Part shown: in pieces, positions 1 through 8,421 of the stretch
Layout: every line of letters begins with the position of its first letter
How positions within the stretch are numbered: position 1 is the stretch's first letter
Source: an uncultured Lachnospiraceae bacterium
Lineage (GTDB): Bacteria > Bacillota > Clostridia > Lachnospirales > Lachnospiraceae
Assembly: GCA_947626775.1 (NCBI GenBank)
Contig: CANQTL010000001.1
Location: 1 to 64,000, forward strand
Direction of reading: 5' to 3'
DNA length: 64,000 bases
The notes under the pieces: generated by a model
The model's input: the letters and a program-made list of their open reading frames with translations, nothing else
Told to the model about the DNA's origin: nothing
Databases searched by the model: none
Position numbers and translations under genes: made by a program

Positions 1-168
1 TGTTTTTGCATTTTTTAATGGAATAAAAAACGGACATCAAAGTCATCCCTGAAAAATGGGGAAACTCAAACTTTTTGTTGTGGGAAACATCCTTGCCAAA
101 TTCCCTCAAATATGCGATAACATTCTTGTGGCGCCACCATCACAGTACAGATTGAGAGGACAACGGAA
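1..168. other. Upstream region of suhB-like gene, no gene seen
   Basis: AT-rich stretch cut by the window start. I see no convincing coding frame. It ends in a GAGAGGA ribosome site for the gene at 169. A promoter is probably here but I cannot place one. Confidence 0.4.
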
Positions 169-930
169 ATGGAACAGAGACAGACCGGGCTGCTGCAGAA
201 GATCACGGACATCGTGCGCGAATGCGGCGGCATCATTTTAAACGCTGACAGGAATAAGAGCGTCGTGGACGAAAAGGCGGGACACGCCAACTTCGTCACG
301 ACCTATGACAAAATGATCCAGGAAAAGCTGAAGAAAGAACTTTTATCCCTGCTGCCGGAGGCGGTTTTCGTGGGCGAAGAGGAGGATGTGCACGCCTCCG
401 TCGAAAAAGGATATGCCTTCATCGCAGATCCCATCGACGGCACCACAAATTTCATCAGGGATTACCACACCAGCGCGGTCTCCGTAGGGCTGGCGAAGGA
501 CGGCGCGCCGTACATGGGCGTCGTCTACAATCCCTATCTGGATGAGATGTTCACCGCCGTCAAAGGAGAAGGCGCTTATCTGAACGGCAGGCCGATCCGC
601 GTCTCAGCGCGTCCGTTAAAGGACGGCATCGTCATCTTCGGCACGGCGACCTACTATGAAGAACTGGCGGAGCGGACTTTCGCCCTCGCCTACGACTATT
701 ACAAGCGCTCTCTCGACGTGAGAAGGAGCGGTTCTGCGGCTCTCGATCTGTGCAGCATCGCGGCGGGACGGACCGAGCTGTTCTATGAGCTGCGCTTATG
801 CCCCTGGGACTATGCCGCCGCGTCGCTGATCGTGACGGAGGCCGGAGGCCGGGTGACTACCGCGGAGGGTACGGAACTTCCCTTCGGCGAGAGCTGTTCC
901 GTGATGGCCACGAACGGCGTGTGCGGATAG
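169..930 (+). CDS. suhB: Inositol monophosphatase family protein
   Basis: Predicted Mg2+-dependent phosphatase of the inositol-monophosphatase/SuhB superfamily, acting on inositol-1-phosphate or a related sugar or nucleotide phosphate in the cytosol. The 253-residue protein has the metal-binding GEEE around residue 70, the signature ADPIDGTTNF at about residues 86-95 and the C-terminal CPWDYAAASLIVTEAGG block that carries the last metal aspartate. Length is normal for the family. ATG start 14 bases after GAGAGGA. It stops with TAG and converges on the chromate-transporter pair. The exact substrate cannot be read from sequence, so suhB is a family label. Confidence 0.9.
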   Translation: MEQRQTGLLQKITDIVRECGGIILNADRNKSVVDEKAGHANFVTTYDKMIQEKLKKELLSLLPEAVFVGEEEDVHASVEKGYAFIADPIDGTTNFIRDYHTSAVSVGLAKDGAPYMGVVYNPYLDEMFTAVKGEGAYLNGRPIRVSARPLKDGIVIFGTATYYEELAERTFALAYDYYKRSLDVRRSGSAALDLCSIAAGRTELFYELRLCPWDYAAASLIVTEAGGRVTTAEGTELPFGESCSVMATNGVCG

Positions 931-959
931 CCGTCGCTCTTATCCGTGCGGCGGACGCC

Positions 960-1493
960 CTACAGCGCCATCCCTGCCAGCGCGCTCACCGCGATAATGA
1001 GGATCGGGTGTTTTTTCTTATAACAGAGAAAAGCTGCGATCAGCACCACCGCCACGCTGGCGAGATTGGCGCGCGACAGCAGATCCCCGACGTCGAACAC
1101 GCTGCCTGCCACGGACAGAAGCGCCGCCGCGACCAGAGCTACCACCGCTGGGCGCAGTCCTTCCATCGCGCCTTTCACCACAGGACTCGCCTGGAATTTC
1201 CGATAGCTTCTGGAAATGAGCAGGATGATAAGAAACGACGGCAGCACCACGCCCAGGGTCGCCGCCAGTGCGCCCGCCAGCCCAGCCGTCTGCGCGCCTA
1301 TATAGGTGGACATGTTCACCGCCAGCGGTCCGGGCGTAGACTCGCTCACCGCGATAAAATCCACAATACGGCTCTCGGTCGTCCAGCGGTTGGCCAGAAC
1401 AGTCTGCCGCATCAGGGGCAGCATGGCGTAGCCGCCGCCGAAGGTAAAGGCTCCGATCTTCAGAAATTCCCAGAACAGTTTTAGACAGATCAT
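960..1493 (-). CDS. Chromate transporter family half-protein (downstream partner)
   Basis: A 177-residue single-domain CHR protein with the conserved GAFTFGGGYAMLPLM block at residues 13-27 and the FIAVSESTPGPLAVN motif near residue 47, followed by about five hydrophobic segments. Large ChrA proteins carry two such domains; Firmicutes often encode them as two short genes that pair in the membrane. It overlaps the preceding half by 4 bases (ATGA), so the two are translationally coupled. Substrate may be chromate or another oxyanion; the short pairs are poorly characterised. Stop codon is TAG. Confidence 0.9.
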   Translation of the reverse strand: MICLKLFWEFLKIGAFTFGGGYAMLPLMRQTVLANRWTTESRIVDFIAVSESTPGPLAVNMSTYIGAQTAGLAGALAATLGVVLPSFLIILLISRSYRKFQASPVVKGAMEGLRPAVVALVAAALLSVAGSVFDVGDLLSRANLASVAVVLIAAFLCYKKKHPILIIAVSALAGMAL

Positions 1494-2059
1494 TTTTTCA
1501 CCTTCTTTTTCTCATACGCATTCCACGCGATTCCGCACAGCGCGCACAGGATCAGTATGGCGATGGAATCCGCCTGCGCAAGACAGGCCGCCGCGAAGGC
1601 CGCCGCCAGCGCGATATAGGTAAACGTCCTTCTCGGAAGCTGTCTGAACAGGGAGACAAGGGCGCTCGCGATCAGCACGAGCACGCCCGCCCGGACGCCC
1701 CGGAAGGCTTTCTGCACAATGGCAAAATGCTCTACACGCGTCAGGACGCCCGCTATAAGCAGAATAATGAAAAAGGACGGCAGCACCACGCCCAGAGTCG
1801 CCGAAAACGCGCCGGGAACGCCCCCGACACGGCTTCCCACGAAAGTGGCCGCATTGATCGCCAACGGCCCCGGCGTGGACTCCGCAATGGCGATCAGGTC
1901 GAACATCTCCTCCTCGGCCAGCCATTTCTTCGTCTCCACGACTTCCCTCCTGATCAGCGGTATCATGGCGTAGCCCCCTCCAAAGGTAAAAGCGCCGATC
2001 CTACAGAAAGTGACAAACAGATCCCCTATGGTTCCGCGTTTCTTTTCCATTTCCATCAT
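1490..2059 (-). CDS. Chromate transporter family half-protein (upstream partner)
   Basis: 189-residue CHR-domain membrane protein, paralogous to the gene just downstream. It repeats the family blocks GAFTFGGGYAMIPLI (residues 17-31) and AIAESTPGPLAIN, with several transmembrane helices after them. It and its 4-base-overlapping partner likely form a heteromeric transporter. It follows potD by about 50 bases in the same direction and could be the tail of that transcript, though nothing functional links it to polyamines. Start taken at the first ATG of MMEMEKKRG; the ATG three codons later is an alternative. Confidence 0.9.
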   Translation of the reverse strand: MMEMEKKRGTIGDLFVTFCRIGAFTFGGGYAMIPLIRREVVETKKWLAEEEMFDLIAIAESTPGPLAINAATFVGSRVGGVPGAFSATLGVVLPSFFIILLIAGVLTRVEHFAIVQKAFRGVRAGVLVLIASALVSLFRQLPRRTFTYIALAAAFAAACLAQADSIAILILCALCGIAWNAYEKKKVKK

Positions 2060-2107
2060 CCGATCTCTTCCACCTCACTGTCTGTCATCGGTCGGCGGCT
2101 TCTCTTT

Positions 2108-3160
2108 TCAATCCGCCTTCAGTTCTTTCCACAGATCGTTATACAGCTTCGTGACTTCCGGATCGGTCTGGGTGCAGACCTCGCAGTTGGCCATGTCCTC
2201 CTCTGTGGGCGTGATGGCGGGATCATTTCTGAGCTCCTCGTCCATATTTTCCACGACGGCTTCGTTTGGCGTCGAGTAATAGATGTACTCGAAGTTCTTC
2301 TCCGCCACGTCCTCACGGCAGAGGAAATCGAGAAATTTCGCCGCCGCCTCAGGATTCTTGCAGCGCTTCGTGACAATCCACGAGTCGATCCACACGTTGG
2401 AGCCCTCTTTCGGCACCACATACGCCAGATCCTCATTGTACTCATGCCCCAGATAAGCCTCGCCGGAGTACACTACCGCCATCGCCGCGTTGCCGGCCAC
2501 CACCTCGTCTCTCGCCTCGTCCACCAGATAGGCCTGCACATCCGGCTTCTGCCTGATGAGAAGCTGCTGCGCCTCGCGCAGCTGTCCCTCGTCGGAGGTA
2601 TTCAGGGAATAGCCCAGGTACTTCAGTGTGATCATAAAGGTGTCGCGCTGGCTGTTCTGCATGATGATATCATTCTTGTAGCTGCCGTCGAAGAGGACGC
2701 CCCAGCTGTCGATCGGTCCGTTTACCCTGGTGGTGTCGTAGAGGATGCCGATCGTCCCGTAGAAGTAGGGCAGCGCATACTCGTTGTCCGGATCAAAAGC
2801 CCGCGAAAACTCCCAGAACCGGTCGCCGATGTTGTCCGCGTACTCCATGGAGGCAAAATCGACCTTCTGCGCCTCTCCCTCCTCGATCAGGCGCTGGATC
2901 ATGTAGTCCGCGGAGCAGACCAGATCGTAGTCGATCGCGCCGGAGCTGTACTTCGCGTACAGTTCCTCCGGCGTCAGCGCCTCCTCGTACTTGACGCCGA
3001 TGCCCGTCTCCTCCGTAAACTGGTCGATCACATCCGGATCCATGTATTCCCCGTAGTTAAAGACCGTCAGATACTCCGTCGGCTCGGCCTGGCCGCAGCC
3101 TCCCAGCGCCAGCGCGCCCGCCGCCGCGATCACCGCGGCGCATACAGCTCTCTTGTTCAT
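2108..3160 (-). CDS. potD: Spermidine/putrescine ABC transporter substrate-binding lipoprotein
   Basis: 350-residue extracytoplasmic solute-binding protein of the PotD/PotF type. The N-terminus has a positive segment, a hydrophobic stretch and the lipobox LALGGC, so it should be lipid-anchored on the outer face of the membrane. Family marks are NYGEYMDPDVIDQFTEETG near residue 35, YGTIGILYDT in the middle and the WIDSWIVTK region that lines the ligand site. It is the last gene of potABCD, starting inside the stop of potC with an AAGGAG site. Binding of putrescine versus spermidine cannot be decided by eye. Confidence 0.95.
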   Translation of the reverse strand: MNKRAVCAAVIAAAGALALGGCGQAEPTEYLTVFNYGEYMDPDVIDQFTEETGIGVKYEEALTPEELYAKYSSGAIDYDLVCSADYMIQRLIEEGEAQKVDFASMEYADNIGDRFWEFSRAFDPDNEYALPYFYGTIGILYDTTRVNGPIDSWGVLFDGSYKNDIIMQNSQRDTFMITLKYLGYSLNTSDEGQLREAQQLLIRQKPDVQAYLVDEARDEVVAGNAAMAVVYSGEAYLGHEYNEDLAYVVPKEGSNVWIDSWIVTKRCKNPEAAAKFLDFLCREDVAEKNFEYIYYSTPNEAVVENMDEELRNDPAITPTEEDMANCEVCTQTDPEVTKLYNDLWKELKAD

Positions 3161-3963
3161 TATCTGCTCCTTTCTATGACGTCATCCGCGCTCTTTCCCT
3201 TGCCGGACAGCGCGTTAAACGCTAACAGGATCACGAAGATCACCGCAAACAGCATCGTGGACAGGGCGTACATCTCCGGCTTGATGCCTTTTCTGATCTC
3301 CCCGTAAATCATGGTGGAGAGCGTGTTGACGCCCGCCCCTTTCGTGAAGTAGGTGATCACGAAATCGTCCATGGACATCGTCAGCGCCATGAAGAATCCC
3401 GCCAGGATCCCGCCGCCGATCTGCGGCAGCACGATGTGAAAGAAGGCGTAGACGCTGCCCGCGCCCAGGTCCCTCGCCGCCTCGTAGATGCTTAGATTGA
3501 GCGATTTCAGCTTCGGCATGACGCTCAGGATCACATAGGGAATGTTAAAAGTGATGTGGGCGATCATCACGCTCCCGAACCCCAGCGGGATGAATCTGAC
3601 AAACCACAGCATCAGCGCGATCCCCGTCACAATGTCCGCGTTCAGAATCGGAATGTTCGTCACGGACATTGCCACTCTGTAACCCCGTCTGCGCATGGCC
3701 TGTATGCCCACCGCGCCGAGCGTCCCGATGACCGTCGCCGCAGCGGCGGAGCCGAATCCGAGAACAAGCGTCGTCTCCAGCGCTTCCAGTATCTGTCTGT
3801 TGGAGAACAGGCCGCCGTACCAGCGAAGCGTGAACCCTCCCCAGGTCACCCGGGAGCGGGAATCATTGAAGGACAGCACCACCAGCACCAGAATCGGCGC
3901 GTACAGGAACACCAGAATAAGCGCCAGATAGCATTTCATAAAAGCGTTTTTCAGCCTTACCAT
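3160..3963 (-). CDS. potC: Spermidine/putrescine ABC transporter permease PotC
   Basis: 267-residue integral membrane permease with six predicted helices. The EAARDLGAGSVYAFFHIVLP motif (about residues 171-190) is the binding-protein-dependent permease signature that docks on the ATPase. The C-terminal half shows the MDDFVITYF segment typical of PotC. It overlaps potB upstream by 7 bases and touches potD downstream, so the whole transporter is made from one message. It pairs with PotB to form the polyamine channel. Confidence 0.95.
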   Translation of the reverse strand: MVRLKNAFMKCYLALILVFLYAPILVLVVLSFNDSRSRVTWGGFTLRWYGGLFSNRQILEALETTLVLGFGSAAAATVIGTLGAVGIQAMRRRGYRVAMSVTNIPILNADIVTGIALMLWFVRFIPLGFGSVMIAHITFNIPYVILSVMPKLKSLNLSIYEAARDLGAGSVYAFFHIVLPQIGGGILAGFFMALTMSMDDFVITYFTKGAGVNTLSTMIYGEIRKGIKPEMYALSTMLFAVIFVILLAFNALSGKGKSADDVIERSR

Positions 3964-4772
3964 ATCGTCGTCCCCCTGTCCTCCAGGTCATTGCGCATCG
4001 TGAACGCCAGACCGACGAGCACCAGAAGCATAAGCGAGATGGAAAGCCCAGCGCCCAGGTGCCAGTCCATACTTTTCATAAATTCCTGCTCGATGATATT
4101 GCCGATCAGCTGCAGTTTGCCGCCGCCCAGAATATCCGCGATGACAAAAGAAGTCATGGCAGGCACGAACACCATCACAATCCCGCTCAGCATACCGGGC
4201 ACGGACAGCGGAAAGATCACCTTGCGAAAGACCGCCGCGCCGCCCGCGCCCAGATCTCTCGCCGCCTCGATCAGATCCTCGTCGATATCGGATATGGCGT
4301 TGAAGATCGGCAGAATCATATAGGGCAGGAAATCGTACACCATGCCGATCATGAGCGCGATCCAGGTGTTGCTGACGGACAGCGGCCTGACGCCGAACTT
4401 CGCGAGCAGGAAATTCAGAATGCCGTTCTTCGACAGAATCATCTGCCATGCCAGGATCCGCAGGATGAAGTTCATCCACATCGGCAGCACCAGCAGAAAG
4501 ATCGTAAAGCCTTTGCGCCCGAGCCGCAGGCTCTTTAGGATCAGCGCCGCCGGATATGCCAGCAGGATGCAGAGCAGCGTGCAGCCGCAGGCGATCGCCA
4601 GCGAAAACAGAAGCGCCTGCCTGTTGATCGGCTCTGCGATCGCCAGAATATTATCCCATGTGAACGCGCCGTCCTCCCCGGTAAACGCGCTGATCCCGAT
4701 TGTGATAAGCGGGAGTACGGTGAACCCGACGATCCATATGATATAAGGCGTGGCAAGGTATTTTCTCTTCAT
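3957..4772 (-). CDS. potB: Spermidine/putrescine ABC transporter permease PotB
   Basis: 271-residue membrane permease. It starts with a single long hydrophobic helix after MKRKYLATP and carries the EAA loop EAARDLGAGGAAVFRKVIFP near residues 190-209. PotB is known to partner PotC and receive polyamine from PotD. The start overlaps the end of potA by 4 bases and a GGGA site precedes the ATG. Length and topology fit the family. Confidence 0.95.
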   Translation of the reverse strand: MKRKYLATPYIIWIVGFTVLPLITIGISAFTGEDGAFTWDNILAIAEPINRQALLFSLAIACGCTLLCILLAYPAALILKSLRLGRKGFTIFLLVLPMWMNFILRILAWQMILSKNGILNFLLAKFGVRPLSVSNTWIALMIGMVYDFLPYMILPIFNAISDIDEDLIEAARDLGAGGAAVFRKVIFPLSVPGMLSGIVMVFVPAMTSFVIADILGGGKLQLIGNIIEQEFMKSMDWHLGAGLSISLMLLVLVGLAFTMRNDLEDRGTTIW

Positions 4773-5851
4773 TCCCTGATCATCTCCGCATCCTCAGATT
4801 TCGGTTTGTGCATAATCTGAATATTGTCCGGCAGGACATACAGGCCGACCCGCGCCCCGACCCCGGGCGCGCTGACGCTCTGGCTGACCCACTCGTACCC
4901 GTCCGCGCGTATCTTGATCTCATAGTAGGCTCCCTTGAACAGCACGGAGGTGACCTGTCCCGTGAAAAAGCCGTCGCCCTCCGGCCTGATCTCCAGATCC
5001 TCCGGGCGTATCACCACGTCCACGGCCTCCCGCGCGGCAAAGCCAGCGTCCACGCAGGGAATCTTCACGCCGAAGATTTCCACCACCCTGTCGCACGGCA
5101 TCACGCCGTCGATGATATTGCTCTCGCCGATAAAGTCCGCTACGAAGGCGTTCTGGGGCTCGTCGTAGATGGACTTGGACGTCCCCATCTGCTGGATAAT
5201 GCCCCTGTTCATCACCACGATCCGGTCGGACATGGTAAGGGCCTCCTCCTGGTCATGGGTGACATAGATAAAAGTGATTCCCACTTCTTTCTTAATACGG
5301 ATCAGCTCCTGCTGCATGTCGTGGCGCAGTTTTAAGTCCAGCGCGCCAAGCGGCTCGTCGAGCAGCAGAATCTCCGGCTCGTTCACGATAGCCCGGGCGA
5401 TGGCGATCCGCTGCTGCTGCCCGCCGGAGAGCGCGGTGGTGCTGCGCTTCTCGTAGCCCTCCAGATTGACCAGTTTCAGCGCGTATTTGATCTTGTCCTG
5501 TATATAGGTTCTGCTCTTCTTCTTTAACTTCAGGCCGAAAGCGATATTTTCCTCCACGTTCATGTGCGGGAACAGGGAATACTTCTGAAACACCGTATTG
5601 ACGTTGCGCTTCTCCGACGCCAGGCCGGTGATGTCCCTGCCCTCAAAAAAAACGGATCCCGCATCCGGCCTGACAAACCCGCCTATGATGCGCAGCGTCG
5701 TGCTCTTCCCGCAGCCGGAGGGCCCTAACAGCGTGATAAACTCGTTTCTCCCGATGGAAAGGGACAGATCGTCCAGCACCTTCTTGCCGTCAAAGGATTT
5801 GGATATCCCGCGAAGCTCCAGTATGTCTCTCTCTTTTTCCTTCGTCTCCAT
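4769..5851 (-). CDS. potA: Polyamine ABC transporter ATP-binding protein PotA
   Basis: 360-residue ATPase that powers polyamine import. Visible motifs are Walker A GPSGCGKST (about residues 43-51), Q-loop TVFQKYSLFPH, ABC signature LSGGQQQR, Walker B ILLLDEPLGALD and the switch histidine in YVTHDQEEALTMSDRI. After residue 240 comes a C-terminal TOBE-like regulatory domain, as in other PotA proteins. It is the first transporter gene, 9 bases after the XRE-cupin regulator, with GGAGAGAGCT before the ATG. Confidence 0.96.
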   Translation of the reverse strand: METKEKERDILELRGISKSFDGKKVLDDLSLSIGRNEFITLLGPSGCGKSTTLRIIGGFVRPDAGSVFFEGRDITGLASEKRNVNTVFQKYSLFPHMNVEENIAFGLKLKKKSRTYIQDKIKYALKLVNLEGYEKRSTTALSGGQQQRIAIARAIVNEPEILLLDEPLGALDLKLRHDMQQELIRIKKEVGITFIYVTHDQEEALTMSDRIVVMNRGIIQQMGTSKSIYDEPQNAFVADFIGESNIIDGVMPCDRVVEIFGVKIPCVDAGFAAREAVDVVIRPEDLEIRPEGDGFFTGQVTSVLFKGAYYEIKIRADGYEWVSQSVSAPGVGARVGLYVLPDNIQIMHKPKSEDAEMIRE

Positions 5852-5860
5852 AGCTCTCTC

Positions 5861-6409
5861 CTAAAAACTGGGCGGCGTGCTGACCCAGAGCACCTTCGCC
5901 TCTCTGCGCCCTGCCGCTTCTATCTTATGTCTCTTCGTGGCGGGATAGTAAAAAGAATCTCCCTGCTCCGCGGTCTGTACCCTCTCCCCGAAGTACAGCT
6001 TCACGCTTCCCTCCAGGACATAGCCGAACTCCTCGCCTTCATGAGGTTTGTCAAAAGGCATATTCTCCCTCGGTTTCAGGGTCACGAGAATCGGTTCCAT
6101 CTGATTCTTCTGCGCCGTCGGTACGAGCCATCGGACACAGTTCTTCGCCTTATCCACCTTTTCAAAGCAGTCCTCGGGCTTATAGACAAGCTGCGGATCC
6201 TCCTCGTCATTGAAAAAATCCGCCAGATTGCTGCCGAGACACTCGATGATATCCGCCAGCGTCGCCACGGAAGGCGCCGTAAATCCCCTCTCCACCTGAG
6301 AGATAAAGCCTTTCGTGAGGTCGGAGCGGTCGGCCAGCTCCTGCTGCGTCAGTCCGTTTTGGTTTCTCAGATTTCTGATCTTATTTCCTATCTGTTCTTC
6401 CAGTTTCAT
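5861..6409 (-). CDS. XRE-family regulator with cupin domain, likely polyamine-responsive
   Basis: 182-residue transcription regulator: an N-terminal Cro/C1 helix-turn-helix (GNKIRNLRNQNGLTQQELAD, then LTKGFISQVERG) and a C-terminal cupin (KPHEGEEFGYVLEGSVKLYFG). This architecture is that of PuuR-like regulators, in which the cupin senses a small ligand. It heads the potABCD operon, which suggests autogenous control of polyamine uptake. I place the start at MKLEEQIGN, 8 bases after AAGGG, rather than at an ATG 63 bases upstream, because 182 residues matches the family. Stop codon is TAG. Confidence 0.92.
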   Translation of the reverse strand: MKLEEQIGNKIRNLRNQNGLTQQELADRSDLTKGFISQVERGFTAPSVATLADIIECLGSNLADFFNDEEDPQLVYKPEDCFEKVDKAKNCVRWLVPTAQKNQMEPILVTLKPRENMPFDKPHEGEEFGYVLEGSVKLYFGERVQTAEQGDSFYYPATKRHKIEAAGRREAKVLWVSTPPSF

Positions 6410-6502
6410 ATCCAGATCCCTTGGAATCCCCTTATCCTTCCCTTCGTAAAGTATCCGTATGTTTACTAACATTTAACTCAAAGTTTATACACACTGATTT
6501 CA

Positions 6503-6530
6503 ATTATACATATACTAAACTTAAAGTCAA
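6503..6530 (-). promoter_or_regulatory. Sigma-A type promoter for the XRE-pot operon
   Basis: On the minus strand TTGACT (6530-6525), a 16-base spacer and TATAAT (6508-6503) lie about 95 bases before the regulator ATG. The surrounding 100 bases are far more AT-rich than the genes. Further AAGTTTA/TAAACTT words flank the -10 and may be operator half-sites, which is inference only. Confidence 0.7.
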
Positions 6531-6606
6531 CTATATTTTTATCACCGCGCACCTTTGCCCCGCCGGATCATAAGATATCATAAGCCCTACGTTTGGAGGC
6601 GCTTCT

Positions 6607-7251
6607 ATGAGTTCTGTGCTGGCGGCCATAGCGGGCCGCTCCCGCGACACGCGCAATTACGAAAACGCCCTGCGCATGCTGGGCGTTCCCTGTATCACAA
6701 CCCTCGATCCGCAGGAGGCGGAACGGGCCACGCATCTGCTCCTGCCCGGCGGCGGCGACATCGCTCCCATCTTCTTCGGGCAGTCCGACCACGGCTCCCG
6801 CACGGTCGACGCCGAACTGGATATCCTGCAGTTCCAGATCCTCTCTCTCTTCATGGCACAAAAAAAGCCCGTGCTGGGCATCTGCAAGGGACTTCAGCTC
6901 ATCAATGTCCATCTGGGCGGCACGATCCGGCAGCACATCGCCACCGCCGCTCTGCACGAACAGAAAGAAGGCGACAGGAGGCACCGCGTCTACCACTGCG
7001 GTCTGGACCGCGGCGATTTCTTCTATCAGCTGTACGGTACGGGCGCGTCCGTCAATTCCGCCCACCATCAGGCCATCGACAGCCTCGGGCGCGATCTGGT
7101 TCCCGTCTGCCGGGCGGCGGACAGCGTGATCGAGGGCGTCGCGCACAGGACGCTCCCCGTTATCGCCGTCCAGTGGCACCCGGAGCGCATCATGGACGAG
7201 GGCGGCGGGGCGCTGTTATACTATTTCACCCGTCCGGCGTCTGTCTGGTAA
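6607..7251 (+). CDS. Class I glutamine amidotransferase, gamma-glutamyl hydrolase (PuuD-like)
   Basis: 214-residue peptidase C26 protein. The nucleophile elbow GICKGLQ holds the catalytic Cys near residue 91, LPGGGDIAP lies upstream, and the catalytic His is in QWHPERI near the end. The family includes gamma-glutamyl-GABA hydrolases, which free GABA in putrescine breakdown. It is divergent from the XRE-cupin/pot operon across a 197-base gap, which supports a link to polyamine use, although no other Puu enzyme is nearby. Its 3' end overlaps the convergent gene by 26 bases. Other gamma-glutamyl substrates are possible. Confidence 0.88.
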   Translation: MSSVLAAIAGRSRDTRNYENALRMLGVPCITTLDPQEAERATHLLLPGGGDIAPIFFGQSDHGSRTVDAELDILQFQILSLFMAQKKPVLGICKGLQLINVHLGGTIRQHIATAALHEQKEGDRRHRVYHCGLDRGDFFYQLYGTGASVNSAHHQAIDSLGRDLVPVCRAADSVIEGVAHRTLPVIAVQWHPERIMDEGGGALLYYFTRPASVW

Positions 7252-8404
7252 AAAGCTGCTCCAGCTGCCGGATCCCCTCGTCGAATCTCTCCCTGCGCAG
7301 CTCCGTCTTATTGCGGAACATCGTCTTCGCGTTGGCCGACGCAATCTCAAAGAGCGACCGCATGATCTGTATAATCGCCCGGCCGGTCTGCGGGTCGATC
7401 TCCTTTAGCGCCGTGCCGATCTTCTGCACGCTCTGCAGCCAGTGCGCGGTCAGATCGATCAGGTTATCCGTCTCCGACGCCAGAAGCACCCGGTACAGGG
7501 TGTCCACAAACGTGTGCACCTGTTCCTGCGTGAGCGAGAGGATCCACTCGTTCAGCGCCTCGTCCAGGAATCTGCGGCTGGCATAGAGCCCGCCCGCGCT
7601 CCGGAACCGGTCGTCGTCGACCAGCCAGGTATAGGGATTGTGCTGCGCCAGCCCCAGAGTCCTGCTCTCCACCACTTCGTATCTCCCGTCCGAATACAGG
7701 ATCATACCCACCAGAGAAGAGTGCGGGATCGTCTTGCGGATCCTGCCCTCAATCTCGCCGTAGGCCCCTTTCGCTTTCACTTCAGGCCGAAAGCCCGGCC
7801 CGTCGTGGTCATAGATCGTCCCGATGCGCGCCCTGACTTCCGGCGCGCAGTTCATCGCCGCATAGACGGACAGATTACCTCCCTTGGAATGACCGCCCAC
7901 ACAGAAATCTCCGTCGATATCCTGCGCCGCCCGCTCCAGATAGGCCACGCTCATAAGCTGTCCTTCCGTCGGCTCGGAGAACGCGAGATTCAGATCCTCC
8001 TTCCAGCCCACGATCGTCTCGTCCGTCCCGCGGTAAGCCACATAGCACGTGCCGTCGGCCAATCGGAACGTCATCGCCGCAAACTGCGTCTCCGTCTCCA
8101 GCTTTATTTGGTTTACATAATTATATATCCGCATGTCCCGAAAACGCCTGCTTTCAAGCATTCTCTGAAACAGCGCCGTGTTGTCTTTCCGATAGCGCTC
8201 ATCCGCGTACAGCTCCTCATAGCGCGCGTGCGCCGCGACCGTGCGCAGATCGACCGCAGGCCGCTCCTCCCCGACGGCGGGCGCGATACCGTCGAATTTC
8301 AGATAGGAGAACTGACAGAGCGCCAGGCTGTCCACCTCGTTCAAAGGCTTCTCTTCCAGCGTGTAATCTCCGTATTCTCTCAGATAATCCAAAATAGTCC
8401 CCAT
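7226..8404 (-). CDS. DUF2974 (Mbeg1-like) alpha/beta-hydrolase-fold protein
   Basis: 392 residues, with the lipase-type nucleophile elbow VGGHSKGGNLSVYAAM (Ser about residue 166) and a preceding YVAYRGTD segment that matches the oxyanion region of class 3 lipases. These features define the DUF2974/Mbeg1-like family common in gut Firmicutes. No signal peptide is seen, so it is probably cytosolic. The natural substrate is unknown. GGGAGAAAAGCC precedes the ATG. It sits 17 bases after the nucleoid-associated protein gene and may share its transcript. Confidence 0.85.
   Translation of the reverse strand: MGTILDYLREYGDYTLEEKPLNEVDSLALCQFSYLKFDGIAPAVGEERPAVDLRTVAAHARYEELYADERYRKDNTALFQRMLESRRFRDMRIYNYVNQIKLETETQFAAMTFRLADGTCYVAYRGTDETIVGWKEDLNLAFSEPTEGQLMSVAYLERAAQDIDGDFCVGGHSKGGNLSVYAAMNCAPEVRARIGTIYDHDGPGFRPEVKAKGAYGEIEGRIRKTIPHSSLVGMILYSDGRYEVVESRTLGLAQHNPYTWLVDDDRFRSAGGLYASRRFLDEALNEWILSLTQEQVHTFVDTLYRVLLASETDNLIDLTAHWLQSVQKIGTALKEIDPQTGRAIIQIMRSLFEIASANAKTMFRNKTELRRERFDEGIRQLEQLFTRQTPDG
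8111..8120 (+). repeat. GTTTACATAA motif 1
   Basis: Exact 10-mer inside the DUF2974 gene; the coding strand reads it as TAT GTA AAC (Tyr-Val-Asn). Confidence 0.7.
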
Positions 8405-8421
8405 GGCTTTTCTCCCGCCCT

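Noticed and set aside
1727..3307. Long plus-strand ORF opposite potD and the chromate transporter
   Set aside because: It is a GC-driven shadow of well-supported minus-strand genes, rich in Arg/His and without a ribosome site.
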